64,000 nucleotides of DNA from Phaeoceros laevis (Eukaryota; Anthocerotophyta; Anthocerotopsida; Notothyladales), in NCBI GenBank assembly GCA_049999765.1, contig JBNGIQ010009265.1, positions 124,668-188,667 on the forward strand, in the 5' to 3' direction. Made by a program: the position numbers and the translations under genes. Positions within the stretch are counted from its first letter, which is position 1, and every line of letters begins with the position of its first letter. This document shows positions 21,150 through 34,022 of the stretch, piece after piece. A model generated the notes under the pieces. It was not told the DNA's origin, did not search any database, and saw only the letters and a program-made list of their open reading frames with translations.

Positions 21150-22634
21150 TCACTCCAGAAGGGGAGGGAAACCTCTTCTCTTTGTCCGGAAAATAGCAAC
21201 CAAGAAGCTAGCAATTGAGGTGAACAGTACACCGAGAAGCACATATAGCTTAGTTGACAGACCAGTGTGAGGACTGGCAAAGAAAGCAGCTGAAGTTGCA
21301 GCACTCTGCCAGATCTTCCATTGAGCGAATGCTGCCTCAGTGTCGTACGGATAAAGGGTGCCCAGCAGCGAGCTGATCTGTGTGTTGAAAGCTGCGTCCC
21401 CCACCCCCCATAGAACAGCAATGCCGAAAAACGTCACATAATCCTCCAATCCCTGTGCATAGGTCTGCTTGAATAAGAGCCTGACGATAACTAGCAACTG
21501 CAAAAAGGCACCCGTGCAAGCTATGGTCGTGATTGAGGTCAACCCAGTAGGAAAGCGGCCAACAAGGAGGGAAGCCAGAGCACCTGCCATGCCATATGCT
21601 GCCATCACCCCTCCAACCCATGATATGCCTAGAGCTGGAGTGACGATATCCCTTGTGAAGTCCCCCCATATGAAAGCCTGTTGCAGCCCCGTGTATATGA
21701 GGAGAAGGATGAACAACAGCATTTTTTGCTCGTACAGTAGGGAGAAGGTCGCCCTCACAAAGTCCCTGTCAGGGCCTCCAGGCCTCGGTGAGTCAACTAC
21801 AGGCCTTAGTTTGATCAAATCTGTGTGAGAGCGGAGAAAGAATGCCAGAACTGTGCCTACTAACAGACATCCCAGGAAGACACTGAAGAGAAGCATGGTA
21901 CCTGGTGAGGACTCATGAGGTTTCATCTCAGAGTTCTTCTCATGTGAAAGCATAGCAAGAGTGAGAAGATTCCCAATCACCTGATTTGATGCATAAACAC
22001 CCCAGAACTCCCCGTTGAAACTGCCAAGGGCAGCAGCCTCTGATACATTGCAGACAGCAGCATGGCTCTTTGCAGCACATGTGAGATACGTTCCCTCTGC
22101 AACCCACAGAATGGAGGCTGTGAAGCCCAACAGCAATGAAGCAGGGATCATAGTGTACCATGTTGGATAAAGATTTGCTGCTATGAAAGCCCAGTAGCCT
22201 GAAAGCCCCCAGACAATGGCTTGCTTGGAACCCAGCCAGATGACTATTAGAGGAGCTGCAAGAGACGAGATAGTCAATGACAGGTACAACACGCCAAGAG
22301 AGATGGATCCCAGTCCATGATTAGGGTGAAGGCTGCTCTCCAAGTTCTGTGTAGCACCGTAGGCAAGGAACACCAGCAAGAAACAAACGCTGAGCATGTG
22401 CAGGTCCCTCAAGAAAGGGCTGTGGTTGGTCTTCTCTTGAGAGTCCGACCGCACCAGTGATGGCACAACCTGGTCCCTGGTGACGCTTGCCTGGCGCCAA
22501 ACTGGAACCACTACCGACTTTCGCAGGAAGGCCTCCTCTTCAGAATCATCACCACGCTGGGGTGATGGTGGTGGTGGTGGTGTTGCTAATGTGTCCATCG
22601 TCGATCTTGAGCTCGATGACCGTGAGAGAGACAT
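21150..22634 (-). CDS. UNC93-like major-facilitator-type membrane protein
   Basis: Single-exon gene of 494 residues with a true ATG at 22634. The first 75 residues are cytosolic-looking (Ser-rich, then a run of prolines, acidic EEEAF). Then come about eleven to twelve hydrophobic segments in the UNC93/MFS layout. Typical text includes FLAYGATQNLESSL at the first helix, LGSKQAIVWGLSGYWAF, ASLLLGFTASILWVAEGTYL, FNGEFWGVYASNQVIGNL, IYTGLQQAFIWGDFTRDIV, and ALWGVGDAAFNTQISSLLG in variant form. Plant UNC93-like proteins sit in the plasma membrane and in some cases modulate potassium balance. The substrate here is unknown. Lack of introns is normal for part of this family. REV3 begins 1.2 kb away in the opposite direction. 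Confidence 0.9.
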   Translation of the reverse strand: MSLSRSSSSRSTMDTLATPPPPPSPQRGDDSEEEAFLRKSVVVPVWRQASVTRDQVVPSLVRSDSQEKTNHSPFLRDLHMLSVCFLLVFLAYGATQNLESSLHPNHGLGSISLGVLYLSLTISSLAAPLIVIWLGSKQAIVWGLSGYWAFIAANLYPTWYTMIPASLLLGFTASILWVAEGTYLTCAAKSHAAVCNVSEAAALGSFNGEFWGVYASNQVIGNLLTLAMLSHEKNSEMKPHESSPGTMLLFSVFLGCLLVGTVLAFFLRSHTDLIKLRPVVDSPRPGGPDRDFVRATFSLLYEQKMLLFILLLIYTGLQQAFIWGDFTRDIVTPALGISWVGGVMAAYGMAGALASLLVGRFPTGLTSITTIACTGAFLQLLVIVRLLFKQTYAQGLEDYVTFFGIAVLWGVGDAAFNTQISSLLGTLYPYDTEAAFAQWKIWQSAATSAAFFASPHTGLSTKLYVLLGVLFTSIASFLVAIFRTKRRGFPPLLE

Positions 22635-23852
22635 TTTGCTGAAGCCAAGGGGAACCTACATAAGGATGAAGCAATTGAACCCGAACACTACCTGCGCTGC
22701 AAAGTTGGCACAGTCAGGACCCATGAGATGCCAGGACTGCTCCGAGATCTGAGGCTATTCCCGGACACTGGAATTGTCAGCAACTTTTTTGTCATCATCG
22801 GAAGAGCAGGCTCATGACCAGAAGCTCCCTCTTGGCTAGGCCGGTGCCAGCCCTGCACAAGTTGCCCAATCCACATCTGCTTAAACGATCACTGGTGCAG
22901 ACCAGTAGGAACCTGTCTGGCATTCGATCCGTCGCTAATCATGGCTAGCTAAACACTACGTCTCTCCCTCTCCATCGCGACTGGGATGCACTACAGCCAA
23001 TGTAATTGTGACAGCACTGGACAGACAGTGCAACCTGATGCCCTCAGGTACACATTGGCAGCAACCTGCCGGACGCCCGTGCCCACTCCGGAAGAGTTAC
23101 GGTCACCAGCAAGGACCACTTCTCCTTCCGTGCCATGCTTCCTCCCTGACACTTCATCTCCCCTGGTATGGACGATCCGCATCCTGAGGCACCCGGTCAC
23201 GACGGAGATGCCACATCTCCTCGGGCAGGCGCGCCCCAATGCTCTCCTGGGCTCCAACAACGACCAACGCCTGGAGGCATTGTACACACGACGCCGCAGA
23301 GAGAGGCTGGTTGACTGATGAGTAACTGGATGCCTCGTTCTCCAGCTTGATCCAGCCGGCGGCTCCTTCGGAACTCCAGCTCCAACCGCCTTTGTAGGTT
23401 CCCAACTCACGACAAAAAACAGTGGATTCTGAATAGTGAATACGTACAACAACGTGTTTTTTCGCCTGTCTGTATTCTTGCACTGGGGTGGCTGGGGGCC
23501 TTTCCACACGGCAAAGATGCGGGGCCTATTGCGAGCACAGAGTTTTTCTTCGTGTGCTCGTCCTTACAGTGACACGGGACGTACCTTGCTGAGGAATCTT
23601 GTCACGCTCGACCGGTCCTCATCGGAGTCCGTGGTCAAGCTCCAAGAAATTGCTTAAGGCTTTGACGTAAATCTATCTCGTAATTGGACCTGACCTTCAG
23701 GAGGGACAGATTCTCGATGGCAACGGCTGAAATGAAGATTGCGTGGTGGAAACGCTTTATGGGGGTGGTGGATGAGGATGACTCCTCCAGGCGCTCGTAG
23801 TTTAGTTAATTCGCCTCCAAAATGGGGACGTCCTGAGGTGCAGCTGGGACAA
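22635..23852. other. Divergent spacer between UNC93-like and REV3
   Basis: About 1.2 kb. It contains two short ATG-initiated plus-strand ORFs upstream of REV3. One at 23516-23656 (46 codons, beginning MRGLLRAQSFSSCARPYSD) resembles a mitochondrial presequence. One of 27 codons starts near 23716. A minus-strand open stretch at 22991-23509 has no recognised motif. Confidence 0.45.
23516..23656 (+). CDS. Possible small ORF or uORF, presequence-like
   Basis: 46 codons, Arg/Ser-rich and lacking acidic residues at its start, as in mitochondrial targeting peptides. The later part (TLLRNLVTLDRSSSESVVKL) is amphipathic. It lies 197 bp upstream of the REV3 ATG. It could be a uORF in the REV3 leader, the first exon of an unannotated gene, or chance. 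No downstream exon was found. Confidence 0.3.
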
Positions 23853-26800
23853 ATGGCTCTCATAAGTCCGAAAGGTGATAGCTTGCCAAGCTCGAGAGAG
23901 AGCAGCCAGGAGAACAGAGTGTTCAGCATTCGAATTGTGAACTTGGACTACTATATGGCCGCTCCTCTGCCGGATGTGGATGTGGGATACTCCAGTTTTC
24001 AGGGTAAGGAGGGAGGATACACCAGATTGTGGTTCTCGAAGATGGTTGTGCTTCGGCTGACTTCGCATAACGAAAATAAGTGTCCGGAATTGCAGGTCGC
24101 TCAATTGTAGAAGTGCCCATCATAAGGATTTTTGGGTCTACAACTGCGGGGCAGAAGACTTGTCTTCACTTACACAAGGTGTGTATGTTACTTGTTTGAA
24201 GTTCATCGTGTCTCTTATCATGGTCCAGATGCTTGTTATTTCAGTATTTCATTCCTTCGGTCTGAATTGTGGGTTGTAGCAGGTGTTCCCATATCTCTAT
24301 GTTCCATATGATGAAGATTTGCCTCAAGAGGTGAATGAAGGTGAGAAAAGCTCTTTCACGAGATTTGGTGTTCCCCTAATGGGAGTCCACAAAGGCAACG
24401 TAACACTGCCGGTGGACCTTCGACCTTATCATTGTTGATGTTTCATGTCATTCAGCTTTTGTGTATGTTCGTCGCCTCTCAATGGCAATAGAGCAAGCAA
24501 TGAAGGTACCATTTACAACATCTTTATTTGCAAATCATCCTCATTTTTAGAACGATATCAATTTCAAGATGGTGATAATAACTTCCAACTTGCAGATGTC
24601 AAGCAGTGCTGGCGGGAAAAAACAGCATGTGCATAGCTGTAGCCTTGTTCGGGGCAAAAAGTTCTATGGCTTCTATCCAAATGAGCAGCTATTTATCAAA
24701 ATTGTGCTGTATCCAGTTTGACAGACAGTGATAGGGAGGTGTCACGCAAATGTCTGTTGAGGACCTTGAAGCTGTTGCATGTGCTACTTGGCATTTAGTC
24801 ATTTAAAGTATTGCTTACCTTAACCACTCATCAGCTATCACCCCAAGGAAATGTCTCGGATCAGCACGTTACTGCTGGTATGTTAGGTTGCTAAGGCATA
24901 TACGTCTTGAGCACCTGCATTTGCGGATTGTTTATCACTTCGCTGATAGCACTTGGCTTGTTTGTACTGATTCTGCAGGCCGGTGGAATCATGAATAGAA
25001 AGTTTCAGCCTCATGAATCTCATATACAGTATCTTCTGCAGTTTTTGGTATTGTTGTTGGGAATTTCTAGATCATGTCCAATGTTTTTGGCCTCTCTGAA
25101 CTTCCTGGTCTAGGGCGTTCAGCTAATTGTGTGGTTACACATTGGCTTGAATTTTGTGTTGGATATCTCACACCTCAACACATTTTCATTCAGATTGACC
25201 ACAACTTGTCCGGAATGGGTCATATTCATCTTGCAAAGGTAAAGTTCCGCCAACCTCTTCCGGGCCAGCCATTGAACAGAGCTCAGCTGCTGAAGCAGCT
25301 AAAGGAAAGTTTTATGCCCAAACCTGAAAATCTAGAGCCAAGGGACGAAGATAAGCAAACCGCCGTTCTGGAGCTGGAAAACAGGACTGCAGCTAAAGCC
25401 CTGCCTGGCCCCTCTGGAAATCCAGCTGCATCTTCATCATCACCAAATGAGCCATACAGGTGGCTGAGGGGCAACATCCCAGGAGAATCGATGTGGTCGA
25501 ATCTTGTATCACGGGATGCCATTTCTAGACACAGCACTTGTGAGCTGGAGGTTGATTCATCGGCAGAAGGTATCCAGAAGGTCTTGCTATGAGCTCTTTT
25601 TCTGGTTGCATGTACTCTCGTAATGCCTGGAATGTCAAGGATTACCAATACAGCTTTTTCCATTGTCAGATATTTTGAACAAGCGCGAACTTCTATTTGT
25701 GCCATTGCAATCCTCCGGGCCTGATGTTAAGATGGTTCAATCTCTCACATCGATCTGGGAGGTCTGTCTCTCAAAAGTCTGGGGTTGCGAGTCTGGAGTC
25801 ATGTCAATTGAAATAGTGGAGGAATAACTCAACTGTTGGCAGTCAAACTTATATGACTGCTTATTTGGTCTATTGCAGGAAGAGCTTGAAAGGACAGGGA
25901 ACGAGGGAGCTGCAGGAGCACTTGCACATTCAACACCTCGAGAGCGAATGTTGCCACCTATATCTGCTCATGAGCAAGCGTTGCGTGATGCCCTCACAGA
26001 CATTGTACGTCAGTATAAGCCTAGGGATAGTTTATCCCCCGGCACTGACGGTAATGTTCTCTCAAGTTCACCTGTATCTGCAGAAGAACAGCCTCTATTG
26101 GTGGACATCGTAAGTGGAGATGCCATAAACCGGAAGGCCCATCTTGGAGTTGAGGACGTGAACCTCCAACATGACATGGTCTCACCTACTTCGGTTGCTA
26201 ACATGTATCCCCAGTCTCAGGGCCATATAGCTCTTTCTGGCCTAGAAAATGATAGATTGTGGCCGAATGCAAAAGCTTCTTTGTCGCTCCAAGCAACACA
26301 AGCAGCCAATGCACAACGAGCAGCCGGCACTCCTGAGGAGGATGGAGAAATGCAGCATCCACAAGTGCAACTGGATGAGAAGGGCCTTGTGAATGAAGAT
26401 ATAGTGAGGAATCAGTTCACACAAACATCTGAACTCCAGGTATTTGTGCTAATCTCCAACTTGTGTTTGATACAGTCCAGAGGGGAGCCTTGTCCTGATT
26501 TTTTTGTATATCCAGGGCACGGAAAAGGAAGTTATAGATTTGCTATGTTGGATGGGTGCTGCTCAAGACGACGTAGATGTGGAAGCATACAACACGGTGG
26601 ATGGTAATGGCTGTGAGAAGCTAGATCTAAGCCAGATAGTGTGCTCGTCGGAAATCCAGGCAGCTTTGACAAAGGCCTTATCTGATTATGAGGGTGCATC
26701 GAATGCGGAATGCCAGGAGATACTAGAATGCTCTGGAGGAACAGATGATAGAGAGCAACGTGAGGTGGGATCCTCCGAGGAAGAAGAAGCTAATGTTAAG

Positions 26801-29800
26801 TTTGACGATGGAGTTGGTGAACATGTTAATCAGGATTTCAATATAGCTGGGGTCGTTGAAAATGAAATAGAGCCACAGGCTAAAAGACAACGTTCCAACA
26901 TTCAGAAAGGGATGTCTAAAGGTTCATACTGTGGACCCAGCATTCCACAAATTGATGGACAATATGATGAACAAGAGGACACGACTGGTGAGGACGAGCC
27001 CCAGTGCCATCTAGATCCCCTTCTCACAAGGGGGCAAATGGAAGAAACTTTGAGCCTGTCCACAGCTGGAGGTGAATCTCCAGCATCTACGCCTCCGCAG
27101 AAAACATCACGGGCTGCCTCAGTGGAGAAGAGTTCAAAATGGAAGGCTCCCGGGAGACCGCAAGGACCGAAGTATCCAGTCTCTAAGCCGGTTATGAAAT
27201 CCCATTCGTCATGGTGTGCCTTGCCTTTAATTGGTACAGCCCCTAAACCAACTGCCTCACTACATGAGATAGATCAGGAGACCGATCAGGAGGCTAACTA
27301 TTCTGGAAAGAAGCGGTTGCTGGATCATCACGGGCTTGCAAGGGTTGAAGTAGTGGCCGAGCAGACATCACTTGTCAAAGCAAAGGAAGTCTGCTCCTTG
27401 AGAGATTTGATGAGAAGGCGTCGAGTAAGCAAACGGTTGAAGAGACATATGTTGTCAAAGCATCCGACTACAATACCTGATAGGGAAGCCTACCTTGAAG
27501 ACTCTAGAAGCGATCACCAATCTGATGCAAGTGACGTAGAGGAAAATATCAAGATGACCAACCATGAAAAGAAGGGAGAAATTTTTGTCAAGAGGCGAGC
27601 TGGACAAGACCGAAGAGGAGACAATCGAGATTGTGGTGGAGGAGAAAGAAGTTCTAGAGGTAGTGCTGTGTTGCACGACAGACTCCCTGACAATAACACG
27701 CCAGGGGGTGATGTTACCTTACAACCAGGCCCTGATGGTATTCGGTCAAGTACACTGAGTGAAACTCCAGTGCTCACAGCTTGTCAAAATGGTCAGGAAA
27801 CTCTGCCTGAGATGATTGAAGCAGACCTCGGTGTACAGCCCGTTTGTTTTGCAGGACCTGGGATCACCTTCGTAAATGGAACAGAAGCTTTAGGCTCTGA
27901 GCCTGGATTGCAGAAGGGATATTACGTGGAAAAAAAGGACCATGCCATGACTGGAGGGGAAGCTCGATGTGCAGGACATGATGCAATAAAAAATGTGAAG
28001 GAAGAAGCCACGTCAACAGAGCAAAAACTCTACACTCGGGTTCAGGTACAAGCGAATTCTAGGTTCGATGGGCCCAAAGTAAAAGGTTGTGGTAAAGAGG
28101 TTGTAGAGAGTTTTAAGATGGAGGTTGTAAGAGACCCCAATTGTGGCACCTGGAATGCAGCAGCAAGTACTGCTGTGGTTCTACCTGCAAACTCAAAGGC
28201 AGCCATATCAACTGGAGATGGCACTGACAGTGCTCTCTGCGATGCATCTGCTGCAAGTTCAGTTCGACATAGTAATGCTGGGTCCCCTGATACACGCAGG
28301 TATTCTGTAGGATGGAGTAGCGGTTTGATTGTGAAACAGGATACTCCAGGCAAGCTGGAAGGGGAAGGTCACGATTGTATTGCTCTGGAAGCAACAGAGA
28401 CAGACAGATGTGAACTTTTTCACTTAGCATTCAGTGGTTGCAATGCTTTACGTCTCAACGAATTTTTTGCTGACGTGGAGGACAACACCTCAATGGAGCA
28501 ACAGGTTTATCAAGTCAGTCCAGATGAAAGACTCTTCCCCTTGTCTTTAATCAGAAAACCTCCAACAAGAGCACATTGCCTTGACACTTTGTCTGATTAT
28601 GGTCTGAAGTCAAAGGACCATGGTAAAGCCTTCTTTGGTAATATCAAGGATGTACCACCCCAGCAGACAGTTATGGCTGGACTAGTTTTTGACTGTAAGT
28701 GGCCGTTTCCCTTCAAATTCGCAACAGTAATGCTTGATGAAAAGAAATGATTTGACATAGTCGTTGGATTTGTTGCAGTGAAGTCCAATGAAGGCGGACA
28801 TCTGCCACCCTTTTTGTTTGGAGTACCTGGGAAGCTAAGCAGATCAGACAAGGAGACGAAACAAAGGAAGTATGTGGAAAACGAGCTATGGGGACTACCT
28901 CTTAAGGGAGACTTCAGCATGGGGGCCCCTGTCCATTTTGAGAACGATGAAAGTATCTTCTATCTTCTGACTCCTGCCAGATCTCCTCCCTCTCAAGCAA
29001 ATGTTCGGCAATGGCTACAGGAGAAGAAGCTGAAGGACAGCAACGGGACCCACAAGTTCACAAAAGACATTTTTACTATGGATGCAAATACAGGATCACT
29101 TGTTGCATTTACTGATGCAGATGGAGTAGACACCCAGGATACTCAATCACTCACGCAAGGTTCTTTTGAGGACAACGGGTATTTTAGACCTGCCTCGCCA
29201 AAGTATGACGAGAAACATGTGCTTGCTTTGACAATTCCATCTGGCCATCCAGCTCCAAGCGATGAAGAGTTTCACAATGCTTCAGTGGCTCCAGTGGCTA
29301 GGACAGTAACCAGTGATGTAGATGTACATTCACATGTTTCGGAAATTCATCAGAGCCCTGTCCCTGAGGCTCAACCGAAGGCCGAAGAGAAGATGGAACT
29401 GGTGGGAGAAACACAACTTAAGAAGCATCATGTTAGTTTCCAGGTTTCTGCTGAAGCTGTTGCGACGGTGAAGGATACAGCAAGGCCTACAAGACAGTGG
29501 CGGGATGTATCACAAATTACAGGGCCATCAGTGACAACGGCTCACATAACTCCTCTAAGCCAATGTGGATTTCGGGATCCAGCAAGCTTGGGTGGTGGGC
29601 AACAAGTTACTTTGGCAAGCATCGAGGTTCGCGGTCTAGCACACCTCTGTAGCACCCCGTCCCTTTGTACAGATTTCACCTTGATCTTCTTTGATTGAAG
29701 GGGTACAAGTTCTCTGTGGCCGCAGGTACATGAAGACACGAGGGGGGACTTGCGCCCAGATCCTCGATATGACTCTATTGGTTGTATAGTCGTGGTATTC

Positions 29801-32800
29801 CAAGATGACTACATGCCTTTTGAAGAGAGCATTTCAACTTTTGTCCTTGTGCGAGACGAAAATGCTTGGCGAGCAAACAAGTGAGCAGTGGTTCTGCTAC
29901 TATCTGTTTTGTCAAAATGCATGACTTGCAGATAACCTTAATCTACCTTAATCTTGTAGCAGAAATTTGGATGGCGTTACAGGCTGTGAAGTAGTGTATT
30001 TGCCCAACGAAGTAGAACTTCTCAACTTCTTCATACGGCTAGTCAAATTGTATGATCCGGACATTTTGCTGGGATGGGAGATACAAGGATTTTCACTAGG
30101 GCTCTTGGCTGAAAGAGCTGCCAACCTTGGCATTGGCTTACTTAAGCAGCTGTCTCGAACACATGTAATAGATGAGGAAGGTCTGAACGCACAGCAAGCT
30201 GCACAAGGAAATTCAGAAAGGGTGCTTTTTGAGACGACGGGGGGCCATGAAACGGTCATTGATGATGAATGGGGAAGAACTCAGGGAAGTGGCATCTATG
30301 TTGGCGGTCGGACCGTTTTGAACTTGTGGCGGATTATGCGTGGTGAGGTTAAGCTTGGAATATATTCGGTGGAAGCTGTTGCAGAAATGGTACTGCGGAG
30401 AAGGGTTCCTCGGATCCCTTGGAGGACTCTGACTGATTGGTTCCGAAGCGGGCCTGAAAGGGAAAGATTCAGGTGCTTGGAGTATTTCATTGACAGGGCG
30501 AGTCTTAACTTGCAGATCCTGAATCAACTTGACCTGGTACGCTGATGTGCAACCTGTTGTTTCTCAGCATTGGTTAACCTCTGGGATCTAATTTGTGTGG
30601 AGCCTTGTTGCAGTTGAGTCGCACGGCGGAACTTGCAAGAATTTTTGGGATAGAGTTTTTTTCTGTTTTCTCACGAGGATCACAGTACCGTGTGGAGTCC
30701 ATGTTGCTGCGCATTGCACACACCCAAAACTTTCTCATGATCTCTCCTAGTAAGCAACAGGTATATCATCGTCCACCAAGGAAATCATGTCATGTTTCAT
30801 GTAGGGTTCCTCATGTTTAATGTATACACTCTTGGTCTGCTAGGTGGGTGCACAACCAGCGATGGAATGTCTGCCGCTGGTGATGGAACCAGAGTCGAGA
30901 TTCTACACTAGCCCTGTTGTGGTGCTTGATTTTCAGTCTCTTTACCCATCAATGATTATTGCCTACAATCTATGTTTTTCTACTTGCCTGGGAAAAATAG
31001 TTTCTCAGAACCCAAAGGTACTCGGGGTAACCTCACTTCATATACAGCATGGCTTGTTGAGCAAGCTGAAGGATAAGCTGACTCTCACTCCTAACGGTGT
31101 CATGTATGCTCCCCCAGAGGTTCGTGACTGCAGGCCTGATTATGTTGCATTACGTTCACCTTGAGTTATGCAATATCAGACCTTACTAATCGTCAAGCTG
31201 CAGGTCTGCCGAGGTGTGTTGCCTCGCTTGCTGGATGAGATTCTCAATACCCGCATTATGGTGAAGAAAGCAATGAAGAAGCTGGGTCCGAAGGAGAAGG
31301 TTAGGCAAAGGGTACGTGCACCTTCACGCCTATCCATAAGAAGAGATTCCTATTCTATGTTCACATCAGTCATGCAGTCTGTTCTTTCTGCTGACAACGC
31401 TTCTTGCAGGTGCTCAATGCGAGACAGTTCGCTCTGAAGTTGATAGCCAATGTGACATATGGATACACAGCTGCAGGATTCAGTGGGCGTATGCCATGTG
31501 CTGAGCTCGCTGACAGTATAGTTCAGTGTGGTCGCATCACACTAGAGCGGGCGATCCATCAAGTCAATTCACATCCTCAGTGGGGAGCTCGAGTGGTCTA
31601 CGGGGACACTGACAGGTAGATTTGCATGTTCTCAGATCATGAAGCGTGCACAATTGTCTGTCAAGTTGCTAAGGTGCTTAATGTTTGGCAGCATGTTCGT
31701 GCTTCTGGAAGGTCGTACAAGAGAGGAGGCATTCAAGATTGGGCAAGAAATTGCCTCTGCTGTCACTGCTACAAATCCTCCACCTGTTGTGCTGAAGATG
31801 GAAAAAGTCTATCATCCTTGTGTGTTGCTCACTAAGAAGCGATATGTTGGTTACAGTTACGAAAGTCCTGGACAAACAAAGCCCACTTTTGATGCCAAAG
31901 GCATTGAAACGGTGCGACGGGATAGTTGCCCTGCTGTGGGAAAGACGATGGAGAGGTCTTTAAGGATTCTGTTTGAGTCGAAGGATCTTTCCAAGGTAAC
32001 TATCTCCTTGCCAACTTAAGCAGCTCCTGCATTCTCCTTCGTTTCTTGTTCGAAGGTAACTTCAAAGCCAGCTCATGCTCCCTTCTTTTCTTGAACCTTT
32101 CCACTTTTGCGCAGGTGAAACGTTATCTCCAAAGACAGTGGGGAAAGATTCTCAGTGGCAGAATCTCTGTTAGGGACTTCGTTTTTGCAAAGGAAGTACG
32201 CCTTGGCACCTACAGTGCCAAGGCATCAGTGCTCCCACCTGCGGCTATTGTTGCCTCTAAGGCTATGACTGTGGACCCACGAGCAGAACCGCGCTACGGG
32301 GAGCGGATACCTTATGTTGTTATACATGGGGAACCAGGGGCCCGCTTGGTGGATATGGTGGTTGATCCTAACGTCCTGTTGAACAATCCTCTCACTCTCA
32401 GGCTTCATGACACCTATTACATCACCAAGCAGATCATCCCATCCTTGCAGCGAATCTTTGGCCTTGTTGGAGTGGACCTGAAGCTCTGGTACCATGAGAT
32501 GCCTCGAGTGTATCAAGCCCCATCCAAAAAGCCAGCTTCATCAGCCATACTTCCTCCCGGGCCAGGTCTCGGAAAGGGTGGCTTGGATGTAGTCAAACTC
32601 CAACAACGAGCCGTCAGCAAGGCAACTATAGATAACTACTACCTCTCGAGACATTGCGCTGTCTGTGGTGCATTTACCCGTGGTTCCGGTGTTGTCTGCA
32701 CTAGTTGCTCCAAGGATGCCAGGCTTGTGGCCATTGTCACAACAGGCAGAGCATCTCAACTGGAGAAGGAGCTGAAGCATCTCGAAGCAGTACGGTCCCC

Positions 32801-33045
32801 GTTGCCTCCAACAATTGTAAGTTCTTGACAACTTCCACTGTACCCATCTCACTCTCCGGTTGATTCATCTGCAGATCTGTCGCCATTGTGGCGGTGACGA
32901 TGGCAGCCCAGAGCGAAAGATCATTTGTCTTTCCTTGGACTGCCCAGTATTCTTTGAGAGACGGAAGGCCGACAAGGAGTTGCAATCTGCCTCAGCCACT
33001 ACATCCCGCTGCAACCAGTCGACCCTGGACGCGGAACTCTTCTAA
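23853..33045 (+). CDS. REV3: DNA polymerase zeta catalytic subunit REV3
   Basis: Twenty-one exons (23853-24003, 24096-24178, 24283-24340, 24456-24505, 24596-24715, 24762-24797, 24979-25047, 25194-25569, 25670-25761, 25879-26439, 26516-28694, 28779-29626, 29726-29880, 29963-30536, 30614-30760, 30844-31119, 31204-31311, 31410-31615, 31692-31995, 32115-32816, 32875-33045) stay in phase throughout and encode about 2,421 residues. The enzyme extends primers past DNA lesions (translesion synthesis) in the nucleus with REV7. The amino domain shows [13 protein letters not shown] and [16 protein letters not shown] 726-codon exon is mostly disordered. The polymerase core has motif [11 protein letters not shown], motif [21 protein letters not shown], motif C YGDTDS, and [14 protein letters not shown]. 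The end carries two four-cysteine clusters, the second the expected iron-sulphur site (CRHC, then CLSLDC). It is longer than the Arabidopsis protein (about 1,900). Confidence 0.95.
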
Positions 33046-33562
33046 AGCAGCAACAGACTCTTATTGGCCCTGCCTTGTAAGGCCGGGTCTTTGCATCGAT
33101 GCCATAGGTGCGGGAGGCAAACGTTTTACATTGGAATGTCAAGCTGTCCGTCTTCACCTACGAATTGAAAAGATTGGCCGGGTTTCTAGAATTTGCACGC
33201 AGATTCATGTAGAGTCTAGTCAGGCACGTAGCAGTGCCAGAATTGTACAGAAATGGCCGGTGATCGTAGGTGATGTCCACCTTTCATTGCCTCGAACTAA
33301 GTATAATAGGACTAGTTTCGCTAATAGGAATAGTGGCATATAAGTAGAAGTTGTACGGTCTTTCTCCTTGCTCGATTTCCGCAGGCGTTACAGAACATTT
33401 TGGCCATCCTGCAGAAACGGCCAACCGGTTATACTACTAGTCCTATATTTTTATGATAGAGGGAGAGCTAATGTAAGTTTGTGTGTTTGGAACATGCTCT
33501 CTCTATGTGTTGTATGGGGGATGTGTTTGTGTGTTTGTCCGTGACATGCTCTCACCTACCAT

Positions 33563-33662
33563 GAGCGCGCGGTGCACTGACTCAACGCGCGCTCGCGGAG
33601 CGCGCTCACGCGCGCGCGCGAGAGGGACCCTGGCGCGCGGTGTGATGTGATGTGATGTGATT
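33563..33662. repeat. Alternating CG-rich block followed by GTGAT repeats
   Basis: Long alternating purine-pyrimidine runs (CGCGCGCGCG) over about 60 bp, then four copies of GTGAT. Such alternating runs can adopt left-handed Z-DNA; that is a known property of the sequence type, not something shown here. Confidence 0.8.
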
Positions 33663-33854
33663 TTATTTGAGGAGGTTGACACGGTTCCATAGAGGATCCC
33701 CCTTGCCCTTGCGGTAAAATAAGGACCCAATTAAAAAAACCCAAGACCTGCCCTTCCCATTTGAAGAACCCAACCATGTAACCTACTCCACTTCACAAAA
33801 ACAGTTGGTTCAAATTGTTTATATCTCTTTAATTCTAAGGGTTTATGGGTTTTA

Positions 33855-34022
33855 AGATGGATGGGGATGGGTGGGATGGGGATGTGGATGTGGATGGGGA
33901 TGCATGGGTATGCATGGGGATGCATGGGGATGCATGGGGATGCATGGGGATGCAAGGGGATGCATGGGGATGCATGGGAATGCATGGGGATGGATGGGAT
34001 GGATGGGATGGATGGGATGGGT
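33855..34022. repeat. Decamer minisatellite ATGCATGGGG
   Basis: About ten copies of the 10-bp unit in the middle, flanked by related GGGATG/GGATGTGGAT words on both sides. All three plus frames and at least one minus frame remain open, giving artificial Gly/Met/Trp-rich or Pro/His/Ile-rich translations. Confidence 0.9.

Noticed and set aside
22991-23509. Minus-strand 172-codon ORF between UNC93-like and REV3
   Set aside because: No recognisable motif, and overlapping frames on both strands are equally open in this GC-rich stretch.
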